A stretch of DNA of 64,000 nt from assembly GCA_013289835.1 (NCBI GenBank), contig JABCZG010000009.1, forward strand, positions 102,053-166,052, read 5' to 3'. The notes beneath the pieces are model-generated. The model worked only from the letters and a program-made list of their open reading frames with translations. It was not told the origin of the DNA and made no database searches. Shown one piece after another: positions 1 through 9,852 of the stretch. The stretch comes from Acidobacteriota bacterium. Its GTDB lineage: Bacteria > Acidobacteriota > Terriglobia > Acidiferrales > UBA7541. Position 1 is the stretch's first letter, and each line of letters starts with the position of its first letter. Position numbers and translations under genes: made by a program.

Positions 1-1
1 T

Positions 2-757
2 CCTGGGAAAACAATCACTAGAATGACGGACGCGGTGGAGAATTCAGGCTTCGTGACTTGTCATGCCGGCAGCTACATTCGCTATCACAAACATTATGTT
101 TGGGTAGCCGGAAAAAGGAGAAGGCATCCCCCGGTGCATTGGGTCAAGGTCGGTGATAAGGTTAACTTCGTGCCGAGACATCCCAACGATACAAAGGGAA
201 AACAGCCGATCAATCTCAAATACGGAGTTTTTGTTCCACCAAAGAAGTCCGGCGAACCCATGCAGAGTATCAAGGTGGATCCGAAGAAACAGGTGACTGT
301 TCTCGGCAGTCCTCCCAAAAAATTTGCGGGAGATCCTGTTACAAGCTTGCGGAAGGTTTCCTCGCCGCAGATCGAGGCGCATCTGCTTGCTGGCGCTGGG
401 CCGCATGCGGCGGGTGGCTTGCCAGAAACTGTCAGACCTGGAATCCCCTATGACTACAAGACGGGACAGTTTATAAGGCCGGGCACCACGATTGGCAAAG
501 TGACAGTGAAACCGACGCCGATTGGGGGACTCACGGTCGGAAAACCTGCTCCAGCGCGCTCCGGCGGACAACCATCGAATAACGGCGGAGTATTTGCCCG
601 CGGCGGGGGTTCATCCAACTCCGGTGGAAATCGTTCCTATTCTGGTGGAAACTTCTCTCGCGGCTCGGAGCAGGTGCGTTCGTCACCGCCACCCTCTCCG
701 CCTGAATCGCGCCCGGCTCCTCCTCCGCCACCGGCGGCATCGGGACGCCCACATTGA
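2..757 (+). CDS. C-terminal part of a FecR-like exported protein with Pro/Gly-rich tail (5' end outside window)
   Basis: The reading frame is open from base 2, so the first ATG at 23 is probably internal and the gene begins before the window. The visible part has a block rich in aromatic and basic residues (HYVWVAGKRRRHPPVHWV, then FVPRHPNDTKG), like the region that follows the FecR domain in large secreted acidobacterial proteins. After it come a linker and a low-complexity tail of SGG repeats and Pro runs ending in SGRPH. The tail suggests an extended, cell-surface or periplasmic segment. The FecR domain itself is not in the window, so the family call rests on memory of similar C-termini and is tentative. 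mutS follows 60 bases later on the same strand. Confidence 0.55.
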   Translation, partial: PGKTITRMTDAVENSGFVTCHAGSYIRYHKHYVWVAGKRRRHPPVHWVKVGDKVNFVPRHPNDTKGKQPINLKYGVFVPPKKSGEPMQSIKVDPKKQVTVLGSPPKKFAGDPVTSLRKVSSPQIEAHLLAGAGPHAAGGLPETVRPGIPYDYKTGQFIRPGTTIGKVTVKPTPIGGLTVGKPAPARSGGQPSNNGGVFARGGGSSNSGGNRSYSGGNFSRGSEQVRSSPPPSPPESRPAPPPPPAASGRPH

Positions 758-817
758 TCCATATTCGCTCAGTTCGTTTCGATGGCAGAATGGATCATTG
801 CCTCTGACGACTGACGA

Positions 818-3520
818 ATGAATGAGCCGACAACACCGCTGATGCAGCAGTATCAGGCCATTAAGGCGCGCTATCCGCACGCTCTGCTGCTCTTCCGCTT
901 GGGCGATTTTTACGAGCTGTTCTATGAAGATGCCATCATTGCTTCGCGCGAGCTGCAGATCACGCTGACTTCGCGCAACCGCGAAAAGGGCCAGCCCATT
1001 CCGATGTGCGGGGTGCCGTATCACGCGGCCGAGGGTTACATCGCGCGGCTCATCCGCGCTGGATTCAAAATTGCCATTTGCGATCAGATGGAGCAGCCCG
1101 GCCCGGGCAAAAAGCTCGTCCGGCGCGAGGTCGTCCGCGTCATCACTCCGGGAACTGCAACGGATGTGGCGGTCCTGGATGCGCGTGAAAACAATTTCCT
1201 CGCTTCTGTGGCCCGACACTCTTCCGGTTCGCCCATTGGTCTAGCGTACGTGGATCTTTCCACCGGAGAATTCCAAGCCACGGAATTCTCCGGCCCGCGC
1301 GCCGATGATGCTCTCCGCGATGAACTGCAACTTCTTCATCCGCGCGAGACTCTGTTACCCAAACCTCAGCAATTGTTTGAGACGGCAAAAACCTCGCTTC
1401 TCGAAGGCGCGGGCGGCGTGGAATCCCGCTTGGACGACTGGGTTTTTCTGCACGATTACGCGGAACGCATTCTTCGCGAACAGTTTGGAGTGGCGGAACT
1501 TACCGGCTTCGGTCTCGACGACCATCCGCAAGCGCTTTCGGCCGCAGGCGCCATCGTTCATTACCTTCGCGAGAACGCCGCGCGGTGTGCCGATCAGGGC
1601 GCGCCGGCCAACAATGCAGCCGCGCCGAGCATCGAAGCGCTCCGGCATCTCGATCGCGTCCGTTACTACGAGCAGCACGATTCCCTGGCGCTCGATCCTG
1701 TTTCCGTTCGAAACCTGGAGCTGCTCGCGCCTATCTTCACGGAGGAAGCTGGCCGCACGAGCGGCCCTACGACGCTTGTTGCTGCGCTCGACGCTACGGT
1801 TACGGGTATGGGCGCTCGCCTCTTGCGTTCGTGGCTTTTGCGGCCGCTAATTGATGGCGAGGCCATCGAAGCTCGCTTGGGCGCGGTGGCGCATCTGGTT
1901 CAACAGACTGTGGTCCGCGGCGAAATTCGTAAGGAGCTGAAGGGCATTTTGGACTTGGAACGGCTGACCAGCCGCATCACGCTGGGTTTGGCGACGCCGC
2001 GCGAACTCGTCGCGCTCCGGAGATCCCTTGTGCAACTTCCCGTCCTGAAGAATTTCCTCACACCACCTCCCGCGGGTGGCAGCGAGCTCCTTCGTCACCT
2101 GCATCGGGAAATTGATGAACTCGCGGACGTGCGGGAACGGCTCGAACGCGCCATTTCGGACGAGCCTCCAGCACTAGCGACGGAGCCGGGAATGATTCGC
2201 AGCGGTCACCACGGCGAACTCGATGAGCTGCGCAATCTGAGCCAGCACAGCAAGCAAATCATTGCGGCGATGGAAGAGCGGGAACGCAAACGCACCGGAA
2301 TCGGCTCGCTCAAAATCCGCTTCAATCAGATCTTTGGTTACTACATCGAGGTTTCCAAACCGAATCTGCATCTCGCGCCAGGGGACTATGAGCGCAAGCA
2401 GACGCTGGTCAACGCCGAACGTTTTACTTCCACCGAGCTCAAGGAATACGAACGCAAGATTCTTGCCGCCGACGAGCGCATCCTGGAAATCGAACGCCAG
2501 CTTTTCGTGGAGGTTCGTTCCTCCGTCGCATCGCAAGCCGCACGCCTGCGGCGCACCGCGGCCGCCGTGGCGCAACTTGATGTCCTTACTGCGTTTTCAA
2601 AGCTGGCTGCGGATCGTGGCTACATCCGCCCGGAGTTCAACTCCACCGGCGAGCTTCTCATCATTGGCGGGCGGCATCCGGTCATCGAAGAGCTTCTGCG
2701 CCAAAAAGGCGAACGCTTCGTTCCCAACGATCTTTGCTTCGAGCCTGGGCGACAGCAACTTCTTCTTATTACCGGCCCCAACATGGGCGGCAAGTCCACC
2801 TATTTGCGTCAGTCTGCGCTGATCGTGCTGATGGCGCAGATGGGCTCGTTCGTTCCCGCTCGCCAAGCCAAGCTGCCCATCACCGACCGCATCTTCACGC
2901 GAATCGGGGCCAGCGATAATCTTGCGCGCGGGCGCTCGACGTTTCTCGTGGAGATGAGCGAGGTCGCCGCCATCCTCAATCACGCCACTCCCGCAAGCCT
3001 CGTGCTGCTCGATGAAGTCGGCCGCGGCACGGCTACCTTTGACGGGCTCTCCATCGCCTGGGCCGTCGTCGAGCATCTCCAGAAGCACACCCGCGCGCGG
3101 ACCCTTTTCGCCACGCACTACCACGAGCTCACCGAGCTTGCCGAGCTTCTTCCCACGGTGAAAAACGTGCATGTATCCGTCAAGGAGACGCCCAGCGAAA
3201 TTATCTTTCTTCGCCGCGTCGAACCCGGTAGCGCGGACAAAAGCTACGGCATTGAAGTGGCTCGCCTCGCCGGCCTCCCTCGCAGCGTGATTGAGCGCGC
3301 TCGCGAAGTTTTGAAGAAGCACGAACAGAGCGAGCACGAACTCAGCGAAACGCTTTCCCCCGGCGCCTCCGACCCCGCGCACAAAAACGGCAATCAGCAG
3401 GTGCTCTTCACCGCGCTCGATCGTGAAGTGCTGGATAAGCTGCGCGGTGCCGACCTCGACCAGTTGAAGCCCCTCGACGCCCTCAATCTCCTCGCTGAAC
3501 TGAAAAAGCAAATCTTATGA
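818..3520 (+). CDS. mutS: DNA mismatch repair protein MutS
   Basis: Recognises base mismatches and small loops and recruits MutL. It has 900 residues, slightly longer than E. coli MutS (853). The mismatch-contacting Phe-X-Glu motif is present as F31-Y32-E33 (GDFYELF). The ATPase domain has Walker A GPNMGGKST near residues 652-660 and Walker B LLDEVGRGT near 729-737, followed by FATHYHELTEL. The connector, lever and clamp regions between them are intact. The start at 818 fits the family N-terminus (MQQYQAIKARYP). The stop codon overlaps the anmK start (ATGA), so the two genes are translationally coupled. Confidence 0.98.
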   Translation: MNEPTTPLMQQYQAIKARYPHALLLFRLGDFYELFYEDAIIASRELQITLTSRNREKGQPIPMCGVPYHAAEGYIARLIRAGFKIAICDQMEQPGPGKKLVRREVVRVITPGTATDVAVLDARENNFLASVARHSSGSPIGLAYVDLSTGEFQATEFSGPRADDALRDELQLLHPRETLLPKPQQLFETAKTSLLEGAGGVESRLDDWVFLHDYAERILREQFGVAELTGFGLDDHPQALSAAGAIVHYLRENAARCADQGAPANNAAAPSIEALRHLDRVRYYEQHDSLALDPVSVRNLELLAPIFTEEAGRTSGPTTLVAALDATVTGMGARLLRSWLLRPLIDGEAIEARLGAVAHLVQQTVVRGEIRKELKGILDLERLTSRITLGLATPRELVALRRSLVQLPVLKNFLTPPPAGGSELLRHLHREIDELADVRERLERAISDEPPALATEPGMIRSGHHGELDELRNLSQHSKQIIAAMEERERKRTGIGSLKIRFNQIFGYYIEVSKPNLHLAPGDYERKQTLVNAERFTSTELKEYERKILAADERILEIERQLFVEVRSSVASQAARLRRTAAAVAQLDVLTAFSKLAADRGYIRPEFNSTGELLIIGGRHPVIEELLRQKGERFVPNDLCFEPGRQQLLLITGPNMGGKSTYLRQSALIVLMAQMGSFVPARQAKLPITDRIFTRIGASDNLARGRSTFLVEMSEVAAILNHATPASLVLLDEVGRGTATFDGLSIAWAVVEHLQKHTRARTLFATHYHELTELAELLPTVKNVHVSVKETPSEIIFLRRVEPGSADKSYGIEVARLAGLPRSVIERAREVLKKHEQSEHELSETLSPGASDPAHKNGNQQVLFTALDREVLDKLRGADLDQLKPLDALNLLAELKKQIL

Positions 3521-4698
3521 GCCAAAAATCCATGCTTGTCCTTGGCATGATGTCCGGCACGTCCGCCGATGGCATTGATGTAGCCCTGGCGCGCATCTCT
3601 GGCGTTCCGCCAAAACTAAATGCCAAGTTGCTCCAGCACACTTCCGCGAAATTCCCTGCCGTTTTGAGGAAGGAGATACTTCGCGTTGCGGAACAGCGCC
3701 CCATCACCGCTGGCGAGCTCAGCCAATTGAATTTTCGATTGGGGAAAGCATTTGCCGATACGGCAATTTCGGCATGCCGGCATTTTCGCGTGCCGCCATC
3801 AAAAATCGGGTTCATTGGCAGCCACGGCCAAACCATTTTTCACCAGGGCCGTCCCGTTCGCTACTTCGGTTCGCCAACGGCCTCGACGTTGCAAATCGGC
3901 GAACCTTCCGTTATCGCTGCGCTTACCGGTATCACGACCGTCGCCGATTTTCGCCCTGCAGACATCGCGCTCGGTGGTCAAGGCGCGCCGCTCGTTCCCT
4001 ACGCCGACTATCTGCTCTATCGTCATGCGAAATTGGGCCGCGTCTCGCTCAATCTCGGCGGCATCGCTAACATCACCGTCCTACCGCGCGCGGCCAAACC
4101 GTCACAAATTCTCGCGTTCGACACTGGCCCCGCCAACATGCTCATCGACGCCCTCGTCTCGCACTACACCCGCGGACGTCTCCGCTTCGACGCCAACGCA
4201 CAACTTGCCTCGCAGGGCCGCAGCATCCCCGCGCTGCTCAACGAACTCCTTCGCGATCCTTATTTGAAGCTCGCGCCACCCAAGTCCACCGGCCGCGAAT
4301 ACTACGGCCACGCCTACCTACAGAAGGTGCTCGCCCTCGCCCGCCGCCACCGCGCCAAACCCAACGACGTCATCCGCGCAGCAACCATTTTCACCGCACT
4401 CTCAGTGGTCGATGCCCTAAACCGCTTCGTCCTTCCCAAAACAAAAATCCATCAACTCATCGTCTCCGGCGGTGGTGCACACAATCCGTTGATCCTCGCG
4501 CAACTCTCCGCCGCTCTTCCCGAAATCGAAGTCCTCCCCTCCGCTCGCCTTGGCATCGCCGAAGATGCCAAGGAAGCCTTCGCTTTCGCACTGCTCGCCT
4601 ACGAATCCTTCCACCAGCGCCCCGCAAACATTCCCTCCGCAACCGGCGCGCACGGCCCCGCCATTCTCGGTAAAATCTCCTATGCCCCTCCGCGCTAA
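3517..4698 (+). CDS. anmK: Anhydro-N-acetylmuramic acid kinase
   Basis: Phosphorylates and opens 1,6-anhydro-MurNAc released by lytic transglycosylases, giving MurNAc-6-P in cytoplasmic murein recycling. It has 393 residues, near the usual ~370. The N-terminal nucleotide-binding signature GMMSGTSADGIDVAL (residues 10-24) and the DTGPANML motif are both clear, as is the late LIVSGGGAHNP glycine-rich loop. The ATG overlaps the mutS stop. The coding region continues into the start of the next gene, giving a three-gene run mutS-anmK-substrate-binding protein. Confidence 0.97.
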   Translation: MSQKSMLVLGMMSGTSADGIDVALARISGVPPKLNAKLLQHTSAKFPAVLRKEILRVAEQRPITAGELSQLNFRLGKAFADTAISACRHFRVPPSKIGFIGSHGQTIFHQGRPVRYFGSPTASTLQIGEPSVIAALTGITTVADFRPADIALGGQGAPLVPYADYLLYRHAKLGRVSLNLGGIANITVLPRAAKPSQILAFDTGPANMLIDALVSHYTRGRLRFDANAQLASQGRSIPALLNELLRDPYLKLAPPKSTGREYYGHAYLQKVLALARRHRAKPNDVIRAATIFTALSVVDALNRFVLPKTKIHQLIVSGGGAHNPLILAQLSAALPEIEVLPSARLGIAEDAKEAFAFALLAYESFHQRPANIPSATGAHGPAILGKISYAPPR

Positions 4699-6283
4699 AT
4701 TATTTCCAATCCTTCTCCGCACCCCTCTGTGTTTCGGCCTCTGTGAGCTCTGTGTTAAGTCCTTTTCCTTGCTTTTTCTGTCGCTAGTCTCGATTTCTCT
4801 CTCAGGCTGTTCGAATCGCAATCCGTCCGACCCCTCGACTCTCACTTTCCTCATCGAATCCAGCCCCACCAATCTCGACCCGCGCTTTGCCACCGACTCC
4901 CAATCGCAGCGCATTGACGCCCTTCTCTTCAGCGGCCTGCTCGAACGCGACAACCAGATGAATTTTCACGGCGACCTCGCCGAATCCTGGGACACGCCCA
5001 ATCCGCTCACCTACGTTTTCCATCTCCGCCGCGACATCCGTTTTCACGACGGCCACCCACTGACCGCCGCCGACGTCCAAGCCACCTTTGAATTCATCCG
5101 CAACCCAGCCAATAAATCTCCCAAACGTGGCGCGCTTCTTAAGGTCACTTCCATCGAAGCCCCCGACGACGCCACCGTATTCTTCCATCTGAGCGAGCCG
5201 TATGCGTCCTTCCTTGTAAATCTAATTCCCTCCGCGATCGGTATCGTTCCCGCAAACGCCGGCGCGGATTTCTCGCGTCACCCAGTCGGCTCCGGTCCTT
5301 TTCGCTTCGTGCAACAAACGCAAGACGAAGAAGTCGTCGTAGAACGCAACCCCGATTATCTTCGCGGCGCACCCTTGCTCGCGCGGGTGCGCTTCCGTGT
5401 CGTTCCCGACGCCGTCGTCCGGGCCCTCGAACTCCGCAAAGGCTCCGCCGATCTGGAAATGAGCTCGCTCTCTCCGGATCGCATTCCCGTCTTGGTGCGC
5501 CAACCCAATCTCGAAGTTACCGATCGGCCCGGCACGAATCTCACGTATCTGGGATTCAACGTCGAAGATTCCATCTTGTCCCACCGCGAAGTCCGTCAAG
5601 CGCTGGCCTTTGCCACCGACCGCAACGCTCTCATCCAGTACTTGCTCCATGGCCAGGCCAAGGTAGCATCGGGAGTTCTTCCTCCCGATCACTGGGCATT
5701 CGAATCAGACGTTGCACAATACGCCTTCGATCCAACGCGCGCGGAGAAACTTCTCGACAGCGCCGGCTTCCCGCGCAAGCAAGGCGGCGTGCGCTTCCAT
5801 CTCACGCTGAAATGCTCCACCGAAGAGCAAGCGCGCCTCATCGGCGCAGCCCTGCAAGAGCAATGGCGCCGCGTCGGCGTCGAACTCGAACTCCGCCCGC
5901 TCGAACTCGCCACCCTCTTTTCCGATGTTGCAAAGGGAAATTTTCAAATCACCTACCAACGCTGGGTCGGCGCCAACACCGATCCGGACTTTTTCGAATA
6001 CGCCTTCTCGTCAAAACGTTTTCCTCCCGATGGCGCCAATCGCGGACACTACCGCAACGCGCGCATGGACGCCCTCACCGATCAAATTCGCGTGGAGATG
6101 AATCAGGAAAAAAGAAAAGCGCTATGCAGTGAAGTCCAAAAAATCCTCGCGGAAGATCTTCCCTACCTGCCGATGTGGTTCAACGACGTCGTCTCCGTCC
6201 ACCGCCGCGCGCTTGGCGCGCTCGATCTTCCATCCACCGGCAACTACAACTTCCTCGCGACGCTCAATCCCGGTCCGAAGTAG
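4682..6283 (+). CDS. ABC transporter substrate-binding lipoprotein, family 5 (peptide/nickel type)
   Basis: Extracytoplasmic solute-binding protein of the OppA/DppA family. Hallmarks are NLDPRFATDSQSQRIDALLF, a FHLRRDIRFHDGHPLTAADV block and the late YLPMWFNDVVSVHRR segment. From the ATG at 4682 it has 533 residues. A lipoprotein signal ends in a lipobox SISLSGC, so the mature protein is probably anchored by Cys. The start overlaps the end of anmK by 17 bases. The stretch between the start Met and the signal core (about 4714-4770) is a copy of the dispersed CTCTGTG-type repeat, giving the unusual residues PLCFGLCELCVKSFS. A short TTG start at 4769 would leave too little signal sequence. No permease or ATPase gene is adjacent, so the substrate is unknown. 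Confidence 0.92.
   Translation: MPLRAKLFPILLRTPLCFGLCELCVKSFSLLFLSLVSISLSGCSNRNPSDPSTLTFLIESSPTNLDPRFATDSQSQRIDALLFSGLLERDNQMNFHGDLAESWDTPNPLTYVFHLRRDIRFHDGHPLTAADVQATFEFIRNPANKSPKRGALLKVTSIEAPDDATVFFHLSEPYASFLVNLIPSAIGIVPANAGADFSRHPVGSGPFRFVQQTQDEEVVVERNPDYLRGAPLLARVRFRVVPDAVVRALELRKGSADLEMSSLSPDRIPVLVRQPNLEVTDRPGTNLTYLGFNVEDSILSHREVRQALAFATDRNALIQYLLHGQAKVASGVLPPDHWAFESDVAQYAFDPTRAEKLLDSAGFPRKQGGVRFHLTLKCSTEEQARLIGAALQEQWRRVGVELELRPLELATLFSDVAKGNFQITYQRWVGANTDPDFFEYAFSSKRFPPDGANRGHYRNARMDALTDQIRVEMNQEKRKALCSEVQKILAEDLPYLPMWFNDVVSVHRRALGALDLPSTGNYNFLATLNPGPK
4714..4770 (+). repeat. Dispersed CTCTGTG-type repeat, copy 1 (inside a signal-peptide coding region)
   Basis: Pattern of the form ctctgtg...cctctgtgagctctgtg followed by ttaagtccttttcc. 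It matches the same T-rich, CTCTGTG-containing motif seen at 12761, 13900, 19211, 20028, 22691, 38316 (inverted) and 54649. Here it lies within the open frame of the solute-binding protein. Confidence 0.75.
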
Positions 6284-6295
6284 CAAGTTACAAAT

Positions 6296-6931
6296 TCACT
6301 GCAGCGCCTTCTCAATCTCCGCTAGCGGAATCGCGCCTTCCCTCCCGACTTTCCACGCGTCGCCATTCAATTCCACAATTGTCGATGCGAGTGTCGCGCC
6401 CGTGTCGCCAGCGTCCAGCACCAGCGGCACGCGCAACCCCAGCTGCTTGATCACCTGTTCCGCGCTTGTGCAGGACGGGAATCCCGAAATATTGGCGCTC
6501 GTCCCCGTAATTGGCCCTTCGAATTCCTCGATCAAGCGGCGCACGATCTCGCTGTTCGGCCAGCGCAACGCGACGCGGCCCGTGCCTGCAGTCACTTTCA
6601 GAGGAATTCGCTGCGAGGCGTTCACCACCAGCGTCAACCCGCCCGGCCAGAACGCCTGCGCCAGGCGCAAAAATTTCCGGGGAGCTTCGCGCGCCAGCAA
6701 AACCGCCTGTTCCAGCGAACTGACGAGAATCGGCAGCGCCCGCGTTTCGGGGCGGCCCTTTACCCGGTAAATTTCGTCCACCGCGGCAAGATTAAACGGA
6801 TCGGCAGCCAGCCCATAGAACGTGTCCGTGGGAATCGCAATCACACTCCCGCGCGTCAGGAAATGCGCCGCGTAGCGCAGCACCTCTGCTTCCGGAGTTT
6901 GCGCATTCACGCGCAGGCGTTCTGCGAGCAA
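6296..6931 (-). CDS. tsaC: L-threonylcarbamoyladenylate synthase (YrdC/Sua5 family)
   Basis: Makes threonylcarbamoyl-AMP from Thr, bicarbonate and ATP, the first step of t6A37 modification of tRNAs reading ANN codons. It has 211 residues, the single-domain TsaC size, without the Sua5 C-terminal domain. Family motifs: IAIPTDTFYGLAADP, a KGRPETRALPILV block holding the conserved Lys/Arg residues, WPGGLTLVV, and a late TGTSANISG. It is convergent with the solute-binding protein gene, with only 12 bases between the stops. Confidence 0.94.
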   Translation of the reverse strand: MLAERLRVNAQTPEAEVLRYAAHFLTRGSVIAIPTDTFYGLAADPFNLAAVDEIYRVKGRPETRALPILVSSLEQAVLLAREAPRKFLRLAQAFWPGGLTLVVNASQRIPLKVTAGTGRVALRWPNSEIVRRLIEEFEGPITGTSANISGFPSCTSAEQVIKQLGLRVPLVLDAGDTGATLASTIVELNGDAWKVGREGAIPLAEIEKALQ

Positions 6932-7175
6932 CTTTTTGGCCTTTGGCGAAGTCGTGACGCCACCCTGCAGCGTTCCGCCAGCGCTGCCCTTATTTCGGCG
7001 ACGCTACCATACCCCTGTACGCCGCGCAATAAGAGCCTAAGGCGACCGGGTTTCTTCCCTTGACCGGCAGTGGCTTGAGACGGGCTCCAACACATGGAGG
7101 TTTACGTCGGAACGAGCGCTTTTTCCCTTTAGCGCTTCAGCGGCCTGACCGAACGGTGTAATTGTGCGTTAACGG

Positions 7176-7484
7176 ATGAGATGGGAAGATTGTCCCATGG
7201 CTGTGCAACTAAGGACGACGCTTCGGTTCCTATTCTGGTTGGGGTTGCTTCTTTTTGAAGTGATCTTAGCTGTAGCGTTCTACGTAGTTCCACAGTTTCA
7301 ATCACATGAGTTCAACGCACACCCAAACATTGGTTTGGAAATGGACGCCGTGCTGCAGAAATATCCGACCCTAAAGATCGCACTCATTGCGTATTTAACG
7401 ATCTTCTTATTTGGCAACGCCGGATTGATCGTCATGGTCTGGCGATCGTACAAAAATCTTCGGCTCGCTACCCGGAATGAGTGA
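7176..7484 (+). CDS. Small membrane protein of unknown function
   Basis: 102 residues from 7176, or 95 from the ATG at 7197 (MAVQLRTTLRF). Neither start has a strong ribosome-binding site. Two hydrophobic helices are clear: about residues 17-38 (FLFWLGLLLFEVILAVAFYV) and 68-90 (ALIAYLTIFLFGNAGLIVMVW). A ~28-residue extracytoplasmic loop lies between them and a short basic tail follows. I do not recognise the family. Composition and codon use look like those of a real gene, and nothing larger overlaps it. Confidence 0.5.
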   Translation: MRWEDCPMAVQLRTTLRFLFWLGLLLFEVILAVAFYVVPQFQSHEFNAHPNIGLEMDAVLQKYPTLKIALIAYLTIFLFGNAGLIVMVWRSYKNLRLATRNE

Positions 7485-7543
7485 ATCCATGCTGAATGCC
7501 GCTCGGGATTGGCCTCAACAATAGAAAATTTGCTACCCTCCAC

Positions 7544-8494
7544 ATGATGGCCACGCCCGGAAAAGTCGCTCGCAGTGCGCGCTCCACTGGTGACACGGCG
7601 CTCTTGACCAGCCGCGAGAATCGTTGGCTCAAGGAATTTCGCATGGCTCTCCGCGGGGGCTTGACTACCGAAAACGGCTTCGTCGGTGTCGAAGGCCCAC
7701 GTCTCGTTGAAGAGGCCCTCCGCTCCGGTTGCCGCATTCAGGCTGTGCTCTTCAGCGAATCCGGCGAGCGCCATCATGAACGCCTCTCTCCCCTGATTAA
7801 CCCAGCTGAGATGGCTTTTCCCATTCTGCGCACCACTGACCGCCTCTTTGAAGGACTCGCCGATACTGAGCACCCGCAAGGAGTCGCGGCTCTCGTCCAT
7901 CCACGCGAGAGTTCCTTCGATGATCTTGTGCGAACACCCGCTTCCGCTTGCTCACCTCTGCTTGTTGTCCTCGCTGGCGTTCAGGATCCCGGCAACGTGG
8001 GAACCATCCTGCGGACGGCCGCCGCGTTCGGCGCGACCGGCGCTGCCACCGCCGCTTCCGGCATTAGTGGTACGGCCAGCCCGTTTTCTCCCAAAGCCTT
8101 GCGCGCTTCCGCTGGAGCGGCGCTGCATCTGCCCGTCCTTGCCGGAATGTCTCTCTCCATTCTGCTTGCGCAGCTTAAGGTCGCTGGCGTCCGCACGCTC
8201 GCCTCCAGCGTCCACGATTCGCGCGACACCACGCAGCCGCTCTTCGCCCCGTGGGAGCTCGATTGGTGCCAGCCGGTCGCGTTACTGGTCGGCAACGAAG
8301 GTGCGGGGCTTCCCGAAGAAGTGGAACGCAGCGCCGATGCGCGGATTCGAATCCCCATGGCCACTGGCGTCGAATCGTTGAACGCTGCTGCCGCCGCGGC
8401 CGTTCTCTTCTACGAGGCGGCCCGGCAAAGAAACTCCGTTGCCGCGCCGCACATCCAAGAATCAACCGCCGTCCGACGGCCCGAAAACTCGTGA
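7544..8494 (+). CDS. TrmH/SpoU-family RNA 2'-O-methyltransferase
   Basis: SAM-dependent methylase of the SPOUT class acting on rRNA or tRNA ribose. The three SpoU motifs are in order: AGVQDPGNVGTILRTAAAFG, LLVGNEGAGLPEEV, and RIPMATGVESLNAAAAAAVL. The N-terminal substrate-binding part includes FVGVEGPRLVEEALRSG. I take the start at 7544 (MMATPGKV); a longer frame from 7496 adds an unconvincing N-terminus. The last codons overlap the GTG start of rarA (GTGA). The exact RNA target (for example 23S G2251) cannot be told from sequence alone. Confidence 0.9.
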   Translation: MMATPGKVARSARSTGDTALLTSRENRWLKEFRMALRGGLTTENGFVGVEGPRLVEEALRSGCRIQAVLFSESGERHHERLSPLINPAEMAFPILRTTDRLFEGLADTEHPQGVAALVHPRESSFDDLVRTPASACSPLLVVLAGVQDPGNVGTILRTAAAFGATGAATAASGISGTASPFSPKALRASAGAALHLPVLAGMSLSILLAQLKVAGVRTLASSVHDSRDTTQPLFAPWELDWCQPVALLVGNEGAGLPEEVERSADARIRIPMATGVESLNAAAAAAVLFYEAARQRNSVAAPHIQESTAVRRPENS

Positions 8495-9843
8495 GCCTCT
8501 TCTCCAAATTGCCGCAGTCGTTCGAAGCAGACGTTCCTGCTGCCAATCAGCCGCTGGCCGAGCGCATGCGACCGCGCACGCTCGACGAATTCATCGGCCA
8601 GGAGAAACCTCTCGGAGCGGGCAAATCGTTGCGCGTGCAAATCGAAAGCGACAATCTCGGCTCCATGCTTTTCTGGGGACCGCCAGGCTGCGGAAAAACT
8701 ACCCTCGCGCGGCTCATTGCCCGTTTAACGCGCTCCGAATTTGTCTCCTTCAGCGCCGTCCTCGCAGGCATCAAGGAAATCAAGGAAGTCATGGCCGTCG
8801 CGGAACAGAAGGCGCGTTCTGGCCATCGCACCATCGTTTTTGTGGATGAAGTTCACCGCTTCAACAAAGCCCAGCAGGACGCCTTTCTCCCGCACGTCGA
8901 AGCAGGCCACATCATCTTCATCGGCGCAACCACGGAGAACCCTTCCTTCGAAGTCATCTCGCCGCTTCTTTCGCGCACCAAGGTCTACGTCCTCGAGCCG
9001 CTAGCCACGCCACAAATCGCCGAGCTTCTCCGCCGCGCCCTAACCGACAAAGAACACGGCTTCGGCAACGAATCGATCGTAGCTCCCGACGAAATCCTGT
9101 TTCGAATCGCCTCCTTCGCCAATGGCGACGCTCGCGCCGCGTACAACACGTTGGAACTCGCCGTTCGCAGCGCGCGCCCCGACGAAAGCGGCGCCCAAGT
9201 CCTCACGCCCGAACTTCTCGAAGACGTCCTGCAACGAAAACTCCTTCGCTACGACAAAGCCGGCGAAGAGCACTACAACCTCATCTCCGCGCTGCACAAG
9301 TCCGTGCGCAATTCCGATCCCGACGCCGCGCTCTACTGGCTTGCGCGCATGCTCGAATCCGGCGAAGACCCGCTCTACCTTGCGCGCCGCATGGTCCGCA
9401 TGGCCAGCGAAGACATCGGCCTCGCCGAACCCGGTGCGCTCGCCATCACCCTCGCCGCCAAAGACGCGTTCGATTTTCTCGGCGCGCCCGAAGGCCATCT
9501 CGCCCTCGCGCAAGCCGCGGTCTATCTTTCGCTCGCGCCAAAATCCAACGCGCTCTACACCGGCTATGGCAGCGTCATCGAAGACGTGCGCAAGAACGAA
9601 GCCGATCCCGTCCCGCTCCATCTCCGCAACGCCACCACCGGCCTCATGAAAAACATCGGCTACGGCGAAGGCTACAAATACGCCCACAATTTCGAGGAGA
9701 AAGTCACCGACATGGCGTGCCTCCCCGACAATTTAGCTGGCCGCACCTACTACCAGCCCACCGACCAGGGCTTCGAACAGCGCCTCCGCCAGCGCCTCGA
9801 CGAAATTCGAAAAATAAGATCGCGTGCCGCGCCTGGAACCTGA
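8491..9843 (+). CDS. rarA: Replication-associated recombination protein A (RarA/MgsA AAA+ ATPase)
   Basis: AAA+ ATPase of the RarA/WRNIP1 family that acts at stalled replication forks. From the GTG at 8491 it has 450 residues beginning [10 protein letters not shown]. This start overlaps the stop of the upstream methylase. The clamp-loader-like ATPase has Walker [10 protein letters not shown], Walker [19 protein letters not shown], and sensor region [12 protein letters not shown]. The C-terminal tetramerisation part carries [21 protein letters not shown] longer frame reaching back to 8251 exists but is a shadow of the methylase gene. Confidence 0.96.
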   Translation: MSLFSKLPQSFEADVPAANQPLAERMRPRTLDEFIGQEKPLGAGKSLRVQIESDNLGSMLFWGPPGCGKTTLARLIARLTRSEFVSFSAVLAGIKEIKEVMAVAEQKARSGHRTIVFVDEVHRFNKAQQDAFLPHVEAGHIIFIGATTENPSFEVISPLLSRTKVYVLEPLATPQIAELLRRALTDKEHGFGNESIVAPDEILFRIASFANGDARAAYNTLELAVRSARPDESGAQVLTPELLEDVLQRKLLRYDKAGEEHYNLISALHKSVRNSDPDAALYWLARMLESGEDPLYLARRMVRMASEDIGLAEPGALAITLAAKDAFDFLGAPEGHLALAQAAVYLSLAPKSNALYTGYGSVIEDVRKNEADPVPLHLRNATTGLMKNIGYGEGYKYAHNFEEKVTDMACLPDNLAGRTYYQPTDQGFEQRLRQRLDEIRKIRSRAAPGT

Positions 9844-9852
9844 GGTGAGCCG

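Noticed and set aside
2597..3511. 304-residue frame opposite mutS
   Set aside because: Antisense of the MutS ATPase domain, without motifs.
7064..7175. Possible tRNA or small RNA before the small membrane protein gene
   Set aside because: Short inverted repeats are present but no cloverleaf, T-loop or CCA pattern.
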